64,000 nt of DNA from an uncultured Paracoccaceae bacterium (GCA_937920555.1 CAKZTM010000004.1:39364-103363), one strand, 5' to 3'; numbered from the stretch's first letter, positions 48,653 through 58,330 are shown. Translations and numbers: made by a program. The notes: generated from the sequence alone by a model not told the origin.

Positions 48653-48955
48653 TCAAGGGGCATGCACGCGCAAGGCCCCCAGATCGGCCGCACCGAAATA
48701 ACGCAGAAGGGGTCTTTGGTCGAACCTGTAATAACTGTAGCGCCCCTTGACCTTGCGGGTGACCAAGCCTGCCTCTTTCAAAATCCGCAGGTGATGGGTG
48801 AGCGATGACTGCCTGACATTTGTGGCGGCCTCTAGGGCCTCAAAGGTGATCCCACCACCATGAGAGGCGAGGGCGGAGACGATCCGCAACCTGCGGGTAT
48901 GCCCCAAGGCAAAAAAGAATTGTGCGATTTTTTGGTTCTTTGTGATGACGTCCAT
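48653..48955 (-). CDS. ArsR-family transcriptional regulator
   Basis: A 100-residue winged-helix repressor: FFFALGHTRRLRIVSALASHGGGITFEALEAATNVRQSSLTHHLRILKEAGLVTRKVKGRYSYYRF covers the whole HTH and wing (~13-85). There are no Cys metal ligands, so it is not a metal sensor of the ArsR/SmtB kind. ATG 48955 has AAGG eight bases before. A perfect 20-bp palindrome lies 29 bp upstream, in the spacer shared with divergent ilvD. Confidence 0.85.
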   Translation of the reverse strand: MDVITKNQKIAQFFFALGHTRRLRIVSALASHGGGITFEALEAATNVRQSSLTHHLRILKEAGLVTRKVKGRYSYYRFDQRPLLRYFGAADLGALRVHAP

Positions 48956-48978
48956 GATCAACCTTTAAAAGTTAACAA

Positions 48979-49003
48979 CTGTGCTACTGTGCTAGCACAG
49001 TAG
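48979..49003. promoter_or_regulatory. 20-bp palindrome between arsR-type regulator and ilvD
   Basis: CTACTGTGCTAGCACAGTAG (48984-49003) is a perfect 20-bp palindrome. The left half-site CTGTGCTA is also duplicated in tandem (48979-48986 and 48987-48994). Its position, 29 bp before the regulator start, marks it as the autoregulatory operator, possibly also acting on ilvD. Confidence 0.7.
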
Positions 49004-49156
49004 AGTTGAGAAGCCGTTAAACGCAGGCATCAAACCCGATCACGCGCCCCGCCAAACACGCCCGCGCAGAAACCCAAATCAACGCAACCACTTGTCCTTT
49101 TGCAGCCTCTCCCATATTCCTCGGAACAAACGCAAATTCGCTTCAGGGAGGCCCTC

Positions 49157-50890
49157 ATGGACGCGCCAATATTCAACAAAGACAAATGGCCCAGCCGCTA
49201 CGTCACCGAAGGACCGGCCCGCGCACCGCACCGCTCCTACCTCTACGCCATGGGCCTGTCAGACGCTGAAATCCACCAGCCCCTGATCGGCGTGGCCACC
49301 TGCTGGAATGAAGCCGCGCCGTGCAATATCGCACTGAACCGGCAAGCCCAAGCGGTCAAACTGGGCGTCAAAACCGCCAATGGCACGCCGCGCGAATTTA
49401 CCACCATCACCGTGACCGACGGGATCGCAATGGGCCATGAAGGCATGCGCTCCTCACTGGCATCACGCGAAGCCATCGCCGATACGGTCGAGCTGACCAT
49501 GCGCGGCCATTGCTACGACGCTATCGTGGGCCTGGCAGGCTGCGACAAATCTCTGCCCGGCATGATGATGGCCATGATCCGCCTCAACACACCCTCCGTG
49601 TTCCTGTACGGCGGCTCCATCCTTCCGGGCCGCCTCAACGGCAAAGACGTGACCGTCCAGGACGTGTTCGAGGCCGTAGGCCAACATCAGGCCGGCAACC
49701 TCTCCACCTGCGAGCTGGAAAAGCTCGAACAAGTCGCCTGCCCGTCTGCCGGGGCCTGCGGTGGCCAGTTCACCGCCAACACAATGGCCTGCGTGTCGGA
49801 AGCCATTGGCCTTGCCCTGATGAACTCCTCAGGCGCACCGGCCCCCTATGAGAGCCGCGACCAATACGCCGAAGCCTCAGGACGCGCGGTGATGAACCTG
49901 ATCGACAAAAACATCCGCGCCCGCGATATCGTCACACTCAAATCGCTGGAAAATGCCGCCCGCGTGGTCGCCTGCACTGGCGGCTCGACCAATGCAGGAC
50001 TGCACCTGCCCGCTATGGCCCATGAAGCCGGGATCGAATTCTACCTCGACGATGTGTGCCAAATCTTCAAAGACACACCCTACTTTGTCGACCTCAAACC
50101 GGGCGGCGCCTACGTGGCCAAAGACCTCTATGAGGCGGGCGGCCTCCCCGTGGTCATGAAAGAGCTGAAAAAAGAGGGGCTCTTGCACGAAGATTGCATG
50201 ACCGCATCGGGCCGCACCATCGGCGAAGAACTGGACATGATCGATATCGAAGCCGATGGCCGCGTCATCTACCCGATTTCCAAACCGATCTCCAAAACCG
50301 GCGGCGTGGTCGGCCTCAAAGGCAATCTGGCCCCAACCGGTGCCATCGTAAAAGTCGCAGGCATGAGCGACGCGGAGCTGAAATTCACCGGCCCCGCTCG
50401 CGTGTTTGAATGCGAAGAAGACGCCTTTGAAGCAGTGCAAAAACGCACCTATAAAGAAGGCGAAGTGATCGTCATCCGCAATGAGGGCCCCGCAGGCGGC
50501 CCGGGCATGCGCGAAATGCTGGCCACCACCGCCGCTCTGTCGGGCCAAGGCATGGGCAAGAAAGTGGCGCTAATCACCGATGGCCGCTTCTCGGGTGCCA
50601 CGCGCGGATTTTGCGTCGGCCATGTGGGCCCGGAAGCCGCCCATGGCGGACCGATCGCCATGCTCAAAGACGGCGACATGATCACGCTGGATGCCATCAA
50701 CGGCGTGATTTCCGTCGACCTGTCCGAGGCGGATCTGGAAGCCCGCAAGAAAGACTGGAAAGGCCCGCGTGAGACGATCTACGCCTCCGGTGCCCTCTGG
50801 AAATATGCCCAACTGGTCGGCGAAACCTATAAAGGTGCGGTCACACATCCCGGTGGCGTTGCCGAAAAGCACACCTATATCGACCTTTAA
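49157..50890 (+). CDS. ilvD: Dihydroxy-acid dehydratase
   Basis: A 577-residue iron-sulfur dehydratase forming 2-oxo acids in branched-chain amino acid synthesis. Cluster cysteines lie in [10 protein letters not shown] (~48), [11 protein letters not shown] (~121) and [16 protein letters not shown] (~193-208). The C-terminal domain shows [27 protein letters not shown] 49157 has an AGGGAGG ribosome site six bases upstream. IlvD and sugar-acid dehydratases are close relatives; length and motifs favour IlvD. Confidence 0.9.
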   Translation: MDAPIFNKDKWPSRYVTEGPARAPHRSYLYAMGLSDAEIHQPLIGVATCWNEAAPCNIALNRQAQAVKLGVKTANGTPREFTTITVTDGIAMGHEGMRSSLASREAIADTVELTMRGHCYDAIVGLAGCDKSLPGMMMAMIRLNTPSVFLYGGSILPGRLNGKDVTVQDVFEAVGQHQAGNLSTCELEKLEQVACPSAGACGGQFTANTMACVSEAIGLALMNSSGAPAPYESRDQYAEASGRAVMNLIDKNIRARDIVTLKSLENAARVVACTGGSTNAGLHLPAMAHEAGIEFYLDDVCQIFKDTPYFVDLKPGGAYVAKDLYEAGGLPVVMKELKKEGLLHEDCMTASGRTIGEELDMIDIEADGRVIYPISKPISKTGGVVGLKGNLAPTGAIVKVAGMSDAELKFTGPARVFECEEDAFEAVQKRTYKEGEVIVIRNEGPAGGPGMREMLATTAALSGQGMGKKVALITDGRFSGATRGFCVGHVGPEAAHGGPIAMLKDGDMITLDAINGVISVDLSEADLEARKKDWKGPRETIYASGALWKYAQLVGETYKGAVTHPGGVAEKHTYIDL

Positions 50891-51633
50891 TGACCAGCAG
50901 CCGCTCATGGATAGACCGGGTCAGACAGCGCCGCATGCGGGGCTATTGGACCCGGCATCTTAAAGCCGGCTCTGTCTCGGAGGCGCTGCGCAAGGACGCA
51001 CGCAAACTGCGCCGCATCCTCGACGAGATCGAATATAGCGCCAATGCCCCACAAGAGGCGGGCGATCTGGATGAGGGCCTGCCGACCACCACCCAATGGG
51101 CCGACCGGCCAGCCCCGTGGACCACACCGATCAAAATCAGCGGGGCCGCTCCTGTTGGACCGGGCACACGCATCGCCGAGGGGGCAAGCCTCTATCATGA
51201 CGCGGATAAATCGGACGTGCTCTTGCGCCAATCACTTGGCCAAATCGCCAATGCAGCGCCGTTTCAACTCTCCATTGAAGTGACCGATTTTGATGGCGGC
51301 TATGTCTCACTGGCCCTTGGACTGCCGCAATCGGAGATTGCCAAAGTGCAGCGCAGTGACCTGATCCGCCTTGATCTGAGCTATTCCTGCGATCACCCGG
51401 TCAAAATGCTGGCCCGTACGAATATTAAAATCGGCCCCAATACGGAGCAGATTATCCGCGAGATTGACCCCACGCGCGTCAAACCGGTGGTGGAGTTCGA
51501 CCTGTTCTACGCCGATCTGGACACATTGGAAATTAGCGACGTCTGGGTCGATATTATTTTTGAAAAACCGGTGATGAATTTGATCACCTTACATGATGTG
51601 CGATTATCGCGCCGCCCACGGGCCAACTTTTGA
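50890..51633 (+). CDS. DUF6478 family protein
   Basis: A 247-residue protein, mostly soluble. A basic N-terminus (WIDRVRQRRMRGYWTRHLKAG, KDARKLRRILDEIEY) precedes a beta-rich body with PWTTPIKISGAAPVGPGTRIAEGASLYHD and SLALGLPQ. It matches the DUF6478 family of Rhodobacterales; function unknown to me. Its ATG overlaps the ilvD stop (TAATG), so translation is coupled. Confidence 0.7.
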   Translation: MTSSRSWIDRVRQRRMRGYWTRHLKAGSVSEALRKDARKLRRILDEIEYSANAPQEAGDLDEGLPTTTQWADRPAPWTTPIKISGAAPVGPGTRIAEGASLYHDADKSDVLLRQSLGQIANAAPFQLSIEVTDFDGGYVSLALGLPQSEIAKVQRSDLIRLDLSYSCDHPVKMLARTNIKIGPNTEQIIREIDPTRVKPVVEFDLFYADLDTLEISDVWVDIIFEKPVMNLITLHDVRLSRRPRANF

Positions 51634-51679
51634 ACCGACAACGACCACTTAACTGATTTAACTTCAAACCTTACCTTAA

Positions 51680-51691
51680 CGTAACGTTACG
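51680..51691. promoter_or_regulatory. 12-bp palindrome before the dienoyl-CoA reductase gene
   Basis: CGTAACGTTACG is a perfect palindrome 59 bp upstream of the start codon. It could be the site of a TetR- or MerR-type lipid or acyl-CoA regulator, given the gene that follows, but no regulator is in the window. Confidence 0.4.
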
Positions 51692-51750
51692 CGTGACTCT
51701 CATTAGTCCTTGGTAAACACTTCCCATAATTGCATTTAAGGTTAACATTC

Positions 51751-53772
51751 ATGTCTCACGAAATTTACCCTAACCTATTCAAAACACTCGATTTAGGGCA
51801 TGTGACACTGCCAAATCGTGTGCTGATGGGCTCCATGCATACCAATCTTGAGGAAACCGGCGACTGGAACCGCGTCGCCCGGTTTTACGAGGCGCGCGCC
51901 CAAGGGGGTGTCGCCCTCATGGTCACCGGCGGGATTGCGCCCAACACCGAAGGCGCTGTCCTGCCCGGCGCGGCCGGACTTGCCACCGCACAGGACATCG
52001 CCCACCACACAATCGTCACCGAACGGGTGCACGGCGCAGGCGGGCGCATTGCCATGCAAATCCTGCACGCCGGGCGCTACGCCTATGCCAAAAGCGCTGT
52101 CGCCCCGTCGCCGATAAAATCTCCAATCTCCCCTTTCGCGCCCACCGAACTCGATGAGGCAGGGATCGAGAAACAAATCGCCGATATCGTCACCACCGCC
52201 CAAAAGGCCCGCGAGGCCGGCTATGACGGGGTCGAAATCATGGGCTCCGAAGGCTATTTTCTGAACCAATTCCTCGTCACCCATACCAATAAACGCACCG
52301 ACGCATGGGGCGGATCCTACGCCAACCGCATGCGCCTGCCCGTCGAGGTGGTGCGCCGCACCCGCCAAGCGGTGGGCCCCGATTTCATCTTGATCTACCG
52401 CCTGTCGATGATCGACCTGATCCCCAACGGCTCCACCTGGGACGAGGTGGTCCAACTCGCCAAAGCCATTGAGGCCGCAGGGGCCACCATCATCAACACC
52501 GGCATCGGCTGGCATGAAGCCCGCGTGCCCACCATCGCCACATCCGTGCCGCGCAGAGCCTTCTCATGGGTCACCAAAAAGCTGATGGGCGAGGTGCGCA
52601 TCCCGATCATCACCTCCAACCGGATCAACACCCCAAAAGTCGCCGAAAGCGTGCTGGCCGATGGCTGCGCCGATATGGTCTCCATGGCCCGTCCATTTCT
52701 GGCCGACCCGGATTTCGTGGCCAAAGCCCGCTCGGGCCGCGCAGAGGAAATCGCTCCTTGCATCGCCTGCAATCAGGCATGCCTCGACCACACGTTTCAG
52801 ATGAAAATCTCCAGCTGCCTTGTGAACCCGCAAGCCTGCTTCGAGACCGAGCTGACCTACACCCCCACCGATGCACCCAAAACAATCGCCGTGGTCGGCG
52901 CCGGCCCCGCAGGCCTGTCCGCAGCCATCATCTCAGCCCAGCGCGGCCACACCGTCACCCTGTTGGACCGCTCAGATGAGATCGGCGGCCAACTCAATAT
53001 GGCCAAACAAATCCCCGGCAAAGAAGAATTCTGGGGCCTCGTCGACTATTACCGCACCCAACTGAACCTCGCAGGCGTGACAGTCAAACTCGGCCAGACC
53101 GCCACCGCGCAAGACCTGGCAGGCTTCGACAAGGTTATTATCGCCACCGGCGTCACCCCCCGCGATCCGCAAATCGAAGGCCAGGACCGCCCCAATGTGC
53201 TCAGCTATATCGACGTGCTCAGACATAAAAAACCGGTGGGCGACAAAGTCGTGATCATCGGCGCCGGCGGCATCGGCTTTGATGTGGCCGAATATCTCTC
53301 CCATGACGGCGAAAGCCCCACGGAAAATCTGGACCTGTGGAAAACCGAATGGGGGGTGGGCGATCCCGAGACAACCCCCGGCGGTCTGGCCAAAGCAGGC
53401 CCACAACCCGAACCCTCCCCGCGCCAAATCACATTGCTGCAACGCAAAGCCCAACGGCCGGGCAAGAAACTTGGCAAAACCACCGGCTGGATCCACCGCG
53501 CCTCGCTCAAAGCCAAAAACGTCGCAATGATCGGCGGCGTGAACTATGAGCGCATCGACAAGGACGGGCTTTGGGTCTCAACCGGTGCGGGGCGCGAAGA
53601 CATCCGCCTGATCAAAGCCGATACAATCGTGCTATGCGCAGGACAAATCCCGGCGCGCGACCTCAGCGGGACACTTCCCGATGCACATGTCATCGGCGGC
53701 GCAGATGTGGCCGCGGAACTGGACGCCAAACGGGCCATCGACCAAGGGGCACGACTGGCCGCAACTCTGTAG
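51751..53772 (+). CDS. fadH: NADH:flavin oxidoreductase of the 2,4-dienoyl-CoA reductase type
   Basis: A 673-residue fusion. An OYE-like FMN barrel (~1-340) holds MQILHAGRYAY and GVEIMGSEGYFLNQF. A [4Fe-4S] motif CIACNQACLDHTFQMKISSC follows (Cys spacing 2, 3, 11; ~341-360). An FAD/NAD domain shows VVGAGPAGLSAAIISA (~380) and VIIGAGGIGFDVAEYL. It likely reduces 2,4-dienoyl-CoA in unsaturated fatty acid oxidation; a trimethylamine- or other enoate-type substrate is possible. ATG 51751 has AAGG upstream; an earlier TTG is less likely. Confidence 0.86.
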   Translation: MSHEIYPNLFKTLDLGHVTLPNRVLMGSMHTNLEETGDWNRVARFYEARAQGGVALMVTGGIAPNTEGAVLPGAAGLATAQDIAHHTIVTERVHGAGGRIAMQILHAGRYAYAKSAVAPSPIKSPISPFAPTELDEAGIEKQIADIVTTAQKAREAGYDGVEIMGSEGYFLNQFLVTHTNKRTDAWGGSYANRMRLPVEVVRRTRQAVGPDFILIYRLSMIDLIPNGSTWDEVVQLAKAIEAAGATIINTGIGWHEARVPTIATSVPRRAFSWVTKKLMGEVRIPIITSNRINTPKVAESVLADGCADMVSMARPFLADPDFVAKARSGRAEEIAPCIACNQACLDHTFQMKISSCLVNPQACFETELTYTPTDAPKTIAVVGAGPAGLSAAIISAQRGHTVTLLDRSDEIGGQLNMAKQIPGKEEFWGLVDYYRTQLNLAGVTVKLGQTATAQDLAGFDKVIIATGVTPRDPQIEGQDRPNVLSYIDVLRHKKPVGDKVVIIGAGGIGFDVAEYLSHDGESPTENLDLWKTEWGVGDPETTPGGLAKAGPQPEPSPRQITLLQRKAQRPGKKLGKTTGWIHRASLKAKNVAMIGGVNYERIDKDGLWVSTGAGREDIRLIKADTIVLCAGQIPARDLSGTLPDAHVIGGADVAAELDAKRAIDQGARLAATL

Positions 53773-53799
53773 CGCGCCCTTTCGATTTCCCAAAAATAC

Positions 53800-53922
53800 T
53801 CAAAAAAACCAGCCCGCCGCCAATACAACCGATGCGACAGCGCAGATGCCGCCCAACAGATGCCAATGCACCCCGGTCAGGGGTGCCAAGCATCGCGCCG
53901 CACGCGTATGCGCGTGCGTCAT
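53800..53922 (-). CDS. 40-residue single-helix membrane mini-protein overlapping pip
   Basis: The ATG at 53922 overlaps the pip stop codon (ATGA), and a TGA closes the frame at 53800. The protein runs MTHAHTRAARCLAPLTGVHW then HLLGGICAVASVVLAAGWFF, a short basic/His start and one hydrophobic helix of ~20 residues at the very C-terminus, like a tail anchor. Overlap with the upstream stop is the main support. I recognise no family; a chance ORF is possible. Confidence 0.4.
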   Translation of the reverse strand: MTHAHTRAARCLAPLTGVHWHLLGGICAVASVVLAAGWFF

Positions 53923-54905
53923 TTTGCCAGCGACACGCCTCTGAGCCCGTTCATATGCGCCAACAACTCTGATGCAATCCCCGGCTCGCTCAGCGCATGA
54001 CCATCACGCGCCAAAATCTTGATGGTCGAACGGGGCCATAAATCATGCAGCTTTTGCGCATGATGGGGCGGACAAATCATGTCGTAACGCCCTTGCACAA
54101 TATGCCCCGGCACATCCGCAAGCCGCTCCATATTCGCCAAAATCTGCTGATCGGCACTCAAAAACCCCGCATTGATAAAATAATGGTTCTCCAAGCGCGA
54201 AAACGCACGGGCATAAGCCCCCGACGGCGATCCCGCACCGCGCGGCTCCAATGCGGCCAACGCGCTTTCCCAAGAGGCCCAGGCACGGGCAAACCGGGTC
54301 TGCTCGGTCATGTCGTCTGAAAATAACCGCTTGTGATAGGCCGCGATCATGTCGCCGCGCTCAGCCTCGGGCACAATGTCGCGAAAGGCGGCCCACTCCT
54401 TGGGCCAAAACCGCGACGCACCGCCGCCGTAAAACCAGTCCAACTCCTCCCCGGTCATCAAAAACACACCGCGCAACACCAGACGGGCCGCATGCTCGGG
54501 ATGGGCTTGGGCATAAATCAACGCCAAAGCCGCCCCCCAAGAGCCGCCAAATACAATCCAGCGCTCAAGGCCCAAATGCGCCCGAATGCGCTCGATATCC
54601 GCCACCAGATCCCAGGTGGTGTTATGGGCCACCTCCGCATGGGGCGTTGAGCGTCCACACCCGCGCTGGTCAAACAGCACAATCCGGTAATAGCTAGGAT
54701 CGAAAAACCGCCGCATGGTCGGGGAACACCCGCCCCCCGGCCCGCCATGCAGAACCACCACAGGCACGCCGCTGGGATTGCCGCATTGCTCTACATAAAT
54801 CCTGTGGCCACCAGGCATGTCCATCATCACCTGATCAAATGGCTCAATGGCCGGATACAATTCCGGCTTGCCCCCTGCGCCACTTTGGCCCGCTTGTTCT
54901 CGCAT
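53919..54905 (-). CDS. pip: Proline iminopeptidase
   Basis: A 328-residue alpha/beta hydrolase of the S33 family. HGGPGGGCSPTMRRFFDP is the oxyanion region (~53-70), GGSWGAALALIYAQAHPEHA carries the nucleophile Ser (~125-144), YDMICPP holds the Asp (~275), and GHALSEPG the His (~305). FGGSW with DQRGCGRSTPHA is diagnostic of the type. It cleaves N-terminal Pro from peptides in the cytosol. Divergent from ubiG. Confidence 0.92.
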   Translation of the reverse strand: MREQAGQSGAGGKPELYPAIEPFDQVMMDMPGGHRIYVEQCGNPSGVPVVVLHGGPGGGCSPTMRRFFDPSYYRIVLFDQRGCGRSTPHAEVAHNTTWDLVADIERIRAHLGLERWIVFGGSWGAALALIYAQAHPEHAARLVLRGVFLMTGEELDWFYGGGASRFWPKEWAAFRDIVPEAERGDMIAAYHKRLFSDDMTEQTRFARAWASWESALAALEPRGAGSPSGAYARAFSRLENHYFINAGFLSADQQILANMERLADVPGHIVQGRYDMICPPHHAQKLHDLWPRSTIKILARDGHALSEPGIASELLAHMNGLRGVSLAK

Positions 54906-54969
54906 TATGGCTCTTTAACCTCTGAAAAAACGGCCTATCCTATAGTGCAAGGTAATCAGAGCGAGCGCA

Positions 54970-55716
54970 ATGGAAAGCCAAACCACCGTAGATCCGTCCG
55001 AAGTTGCAAAATTCGAGGCGATGGCCGCCGAATGGTGGGACCCCAATGGTAAATTCAAACCGCTTCACATGCTCAATCCATGCAGGCTCGACTATATCGT
55101 CGATCAGGTTAGCGCCGAGTTTACACGCGACCCGCGCCAACCCAAACCGTTTGAAGGCCTGCGCATCTTGGATATTGGCTGCGGCGGCGGGCTGCTATGC
55201 GAACCGATGGCCCGCCTTGGCGCGACAATTGTGGGGGCCGACGCCGCCCCGCGCAACATTCCCGTGGCCCAAACCCACGCGCAACAATCCGGCCTGACCA
55301 TCGATTACCGCCATACCACCGCCGAGGATATGGCAGCGGCAGGCGAGCAATTCGACGTGGTGCTCAATATGGAAGTGGTCGAACATGTGGCCGACCCACT
55401 GGCCTATCTGACCGCCTGTCAGCAGTTGCTCAAACCGGGCGGGCTGATGATTTGCTCGACCATCAACCGCAATCCCAAAAGCTATGTGATGGCCATTATT
55501 GGCGCGGAACATGTGATGCGCTGGCTGCCCAAAGGCACCCATGAGTTCTCCAAATTCATAACACCCGATGAACTGTTTGACCTGATCACCCGCGCGGGTC
55601 TCGACCCCGTGGACCGCAAAGGGTTCGTGTTCAATCCGATCGGATGGAGTTGGTCGCTGTCGCACAAAGACCTGTCGGTCAATTATGTCACCGCAAGTGT
55701 GAAGCCGACCCCGTAG
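54970..55716 (+). CDS. ubiG: Ubiquinone biosynthesis O-methyltransferase
   Basis: A 248-residue SAM methyltransferase. [33 protein letters not shown] is the family N-terminus, and the SAM loop [26 protein letters not shown] is at ~65-90. [27 protein letters not shown] and [15 protein letters not shown] follow. It carries out both O-methylation steps of ubiquinone synthesis. Confidence 0.95.
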   Translation: MESQTTVDPSEVAKFEAMAAEWWDPNGKFKPLHMLNPCRLDYIVDQVSAEFTRDPRQPKPFEGLRILDIGCGGGLLCEPMARLGATIVGADAAPRNIPVAQTHAQQSGLTIDYRHTTAEDMAAAGEQFDVVLNMEVVEHVADPLAYLTACQQLLKPGGLMICSTINRNPKSYVMAIIGAEHVMRWLPKGTHEFSKFITPDELFDLITRAGLDPVDRKGFVFNPIGWSWSLSHKDLSVNYVTASVKPTP

Positions 55717-55851
55717 CGCGTGCTGCTTTGACCGCAAAGGCACCCTGTGTGGCCCAAATCAGCCTGAACCTTGGATGTCAGGCCGCATTTGGGTGATGCA
55801 ATGCAAGATCAATGCGCTCCGGGGCCGGCCTCACTCCCCCCCAGCTCGAAT

Positions 55852-56082
55852 TCAGCGGTGGGGCTGTCGCATGAAATCGCCCAGGGTGGCTCTGTCCGCA
55901 TCGGCTTGGCTCAACCCAACATCGCGCAGTAAAGCCACATCAAGGGCGCGGAATTTGTGCAACTCAGAATAGGCTTTGAAGATCCGGAAAAAACGGCGCG
56001 GCTTGCGCGATGTCTTGGGCGGGATGTGGGAAAATCCGTCCATCCGGGTGGCGGTCATCATGGAGTTGAACAAGATGCTCAT
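55852..56082 (-). CDS. DUF1127 (YjiS-like) mini-protein
   Basis: A 76-residue protein, the same length as the DUF1127 protein at 5456. ATG 56082 (MSILFNSMM) has an AAAGGA box nine bases upstream. The basic middle (SRKPRRFFRIFKAYSELHKFRALD) and VALLRDVGLSQADADRATLGDFM fit DUF1127, with the L-x-D-[VI]-G-L motif. An 11-bp tandem repeat array lies about 180-220 bp upstream. Function is not established. Confidence 0.65.
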   Translation of the reverse strand: MSILFNSMMTATRMDGFSHIPPKTSRKPRRFFRIFKAYSELHKFRALDVALLRDVGLSQADADRATLGDFMRQPHR

Positions 56083-56259
56083 GGCGTGGTGTCCTTTGTG
56101 CTGTCTGGCGCCGTCATTGGCTATGCACAACAGATGCCAGAGCAGCCGCCCCGCCTCTGTGAACTGCTTCACACTTCATTAAGAAATTTTGGAAAAGGCG
56201 GGGTTTTGGGTCCAAAAACAGCGTACGGCCGGTTAAGATTTGGCCGAAAAACCCCAAAA

Positions 56260-56303
56260 GCCTACAAATGTCATACAAAAGTCATACACAAATCATACAT
56301 ATT
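56260..56303. promoter_or_regulatory. Four 11-bp tandem units, PhoB-box-like
   Basis: Units start at 56260, 56271, 56282 and 56293; the last three begin TCATACA, and the first is weaker (GCCTACAAATG). Read with a two-base shift they give TGTCATA, AGTCATA and AATCATA at 11-bp steps, close to PhoB half-sites (CTGTCAT with 4-bp spacers). It lies in the gap between the DUF1127 start (minus) and the MFS gene end. Confidence 0.5.
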
Positions 56304-56368
56304 GATGACTCTCAAAAACCGGCGTTAACCTTTAAAAATAAGGCTCAAACCGACCTCGTCGCGCCATG

Positions 56369-57586
56369 TTAACTTATTTGCGTATCTGCATGGCGCAAAG
56401 CCCGCCCAAGCGGGATAAAACTGACGACAATCAACAAGGACGCCACAAGATAAGGCCCGCCGGGGAAATAAGCCCCCTGCCCGTCCGCCAGCTTGAAGAA
56501 AATCGCCGTCATCACCAGCGCCGAGACGATCGACGTCACCGCCGCAATAGCCCCCAAAACGCCCTGCAATTCACCCTGCTCGCTGTCAGATACCAGCCGC
56601 GTCATCATGCCGGTCAATGCCGCGCCTGCCACATGGGAAATGCACGAAATCGGTATGATCGCCAGCACCATCCATGTCTGACTTGCAAAGGCCACCAAAA
56701 ACAGCGACAGCGCCCCGCAACCAAGCCCAACCAGCACCGTTTTGGGCTCGCCGATGGCGGGAATAATCCAGCGGATCAGCCCCCCTTGCACAATTGCCGT
56801 GCCGATCCCGTAATAGGCCAGCGTCAGCCCAATCATGGCCTCACTCCAGCCAAAGGTTTGCGTCCCCCAATAAGCCCAAATCGCGGGGTAAGTGAAATCT
56901 GCAAGCGACATCAAAGTGATAACGACCAGAAATGATTGCAGCCCTTTCATTTTGAACGCCCGCAAAAGCGACGAAAACGGATTGGCAGACTTTAGCGAAA
57001 AGGCCCGCCGGTTCTCCTCTTTGAGGGATTCCGGCAAGACGAAAAGCCCGAAAAGCACACCGATAAAACAGATGCCAGCAGCCAGATATAGCGGCGCGCG
57101 AACCCCCAGCTCAGCGGCCAAACCACCCAGAACAGGCCCGATAATAAAGCCCATTCCAAAGGCCGCGCCCACCAGCCCGAAATTTTGCGACCGTTTGGAC
57201 TTCTCCGACACATCCGCAATATAGGCCGTCGCCACCGTGTACGAGGCCCCAGCCAGCCCGGCCAGAAACCGCCCCAAAAAGAGCAGCCAGACATTCCACG
57301 CCACAGCCATCAACAGATAATCTACCACCAAGGCCGCAAGGCTGACCAAGATCAGCGGGCGACGGCCAAAACGGTCTGACAAAGCCCCGATAATGGGCCC
57401 GAACAAGAACTGGTTCACCGCATAAACCGCCGTCAACACTCCGCCAATCATTGCCGTCTCCGCAACAGTTTTGCCGGTCAATTCAACCAGCAATTTTGGC
57501 ATGATCGGGATGATGATCGACATGCCCAACGCATCAATGAACACCACAAAGACAGCAAACCAAAGGGCGGGGGAACGGCTGGACAT
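56369..57586 (-). CDS. Tet/TCR-family MFS transporter
   Basis: About 405 residues with twelve hydrophobic helices. Motif A is GALSDRFGRRPLIL (~60-73), motif C-like GPVLGGLAAELG (~130), and DALGMSIIIPIMPKLL in helix 1 is typical of TetA-class exporters. The substrate is unknown. Start uncertain: ATG 57586 (MSSRSPALW) is chosen; ATG 57607 (MPEKSPH) would add seven residues without a ribosome site. Calling it tetracycline resistance would go beyond the evidence. Confidence 0.78.
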   Translation of the reverse strand: MSSRSPALWFAVFVVFIDALGMSIIIPIMPKLLVELTGKTVAETAMIGGVLTAVYAVNQFLFGPIIGALSDRFGRRPLILVSLAALVVDYLLMAVAWNVWLLFLGRFLAGLAGASYTVATAYIADVSEKSKRSQNFGLVGAAFGMGFIIGPVLGGLAAELGVRAPLYLAAGICFIGVLFGLFVLPESLKEENRRAFSLKSANPFSSLLRAFKMKGLQSFLVVITLMSLADFTYPAIWAYWGTQTFGWSEAMIGLTLAYYGIGTAIVQGGLIRWIIPAIGEPKTVLVGLGCGALSLFLVAFASQTWMVLAIIPISCISHVAGAALTGMMTRLVSDSEQGELQGVLGAIAAVTSIVSALVMTAIFFKLADGQGAYFPGGPYLVASLLIVVSFIPLGRALRHADTQIS

Positions 57587-57697
57587 ATGAGGGCTCTTTT
57601 CAGGCATCAAAACAACATGACGTCTTGGGGATAGCGGATGCTTGAGATTGGCACAATCCGTGTGCATCATAAGCCGCAGATAAGGCGGAGACGTGCA

Positions 57698-58330
57698 ATG
57701 GATGCAGACCTTTCACAACCGATTTTGGACGCGCGGAACTTTCTGAGCAAACTCAAAGCCAACAACAATCGCGACTGGTTCCAAGATCACAAAAAGGACT
57801 ATGAGGCGGCAATCAAACACCCCGGCCAGGCCATTGGTGTCGAGATGACAGGCCGCCTGAGCACACGCACCGGTCGGGAGATGACGCACAAGCTGTTTCG
57901 GATCAACCGCGACGTGCGGTTCTCCAAGGACAAAACGCCCTATAACACCCATCTTCACCTGCTATGGGCGGATGGCAGCGGGCCGGGATTTTTTTTCGGT
58001 GTCTCAGCCGATTATGTGACCGCCGGGTGCGGGTTGATGAACTTGGAAAAAGACGCGCTGGATCGCTACCGCACCTTGATCGACGAGACCGGCGAAGATG
58101 TGCAGGCCACACTCAGCGCGCTCATTCAAACAGGCCACCGCATGGATGAACCCCCGCTCAAACGCGTGCCATCCCCCTATCCAAAAGACCACCCTCACGG
58201 CAAGCTTCTCAGGCGTAAGAGCTTTGCGGTTTGGCGCGACCTTGCCCCCCAAAATCTGACCACCGACGGGCTGTCTGATGCCTTTGAGGCGCTGATGCCG
58301 GTCTATCAGTTCTGCTGCAAAATCGGCTGA
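57698..58330 (+). CDS. DUF2461 (TIGR02453) family protein
   Basis: A 210-residue protein. FLSKLKANNNRDWFQDHKKDYEAAIKHPG (~13-41), KLFRINRDVRFSKDKTPYNTHL (~67-88) and GPGFFFGVSADYVTAGCGL (~97-115) are the family's conserved blocks. No enzymatic role is known to me. ATG 57698 has a GGCGGAG box; earlier codons overlap the divergent MFS 5' end. Confidence 0.82.
   Translation: MDADLSQPILDARNFLSKLKANNNRDWFQDHKKDYEAAIKHPGQAIGVEMTGRLSTRTGREMTHKLFRINRDVRFSKDKTPYNTHLHLLWADGSGPGFFFGVSADYVTAGCGLMNLEKDALDRYRTLIDETGEDVQATLSALIQTGHRMDEPPLKRVPSPYPKDHPHGKLLRRKSFAVWRDLAPQNLTTDGLSDAFEALMPVYQFCCKIG

Noticed and set aside
56260..56303. CRISPR or iteron origin from the 11-bp repeats
   Set aside because: Units are too short and contiguous for CRISPR, and there are no replication genes or DnaA boxes nearby; a PhoB-like site fits better.
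56369..57586. Tetracycline resistance gene tetA
   Set aside because: It is TetA-like in layout, but MFS relatives of this class export many compounds; no TetR partner is adjacent.
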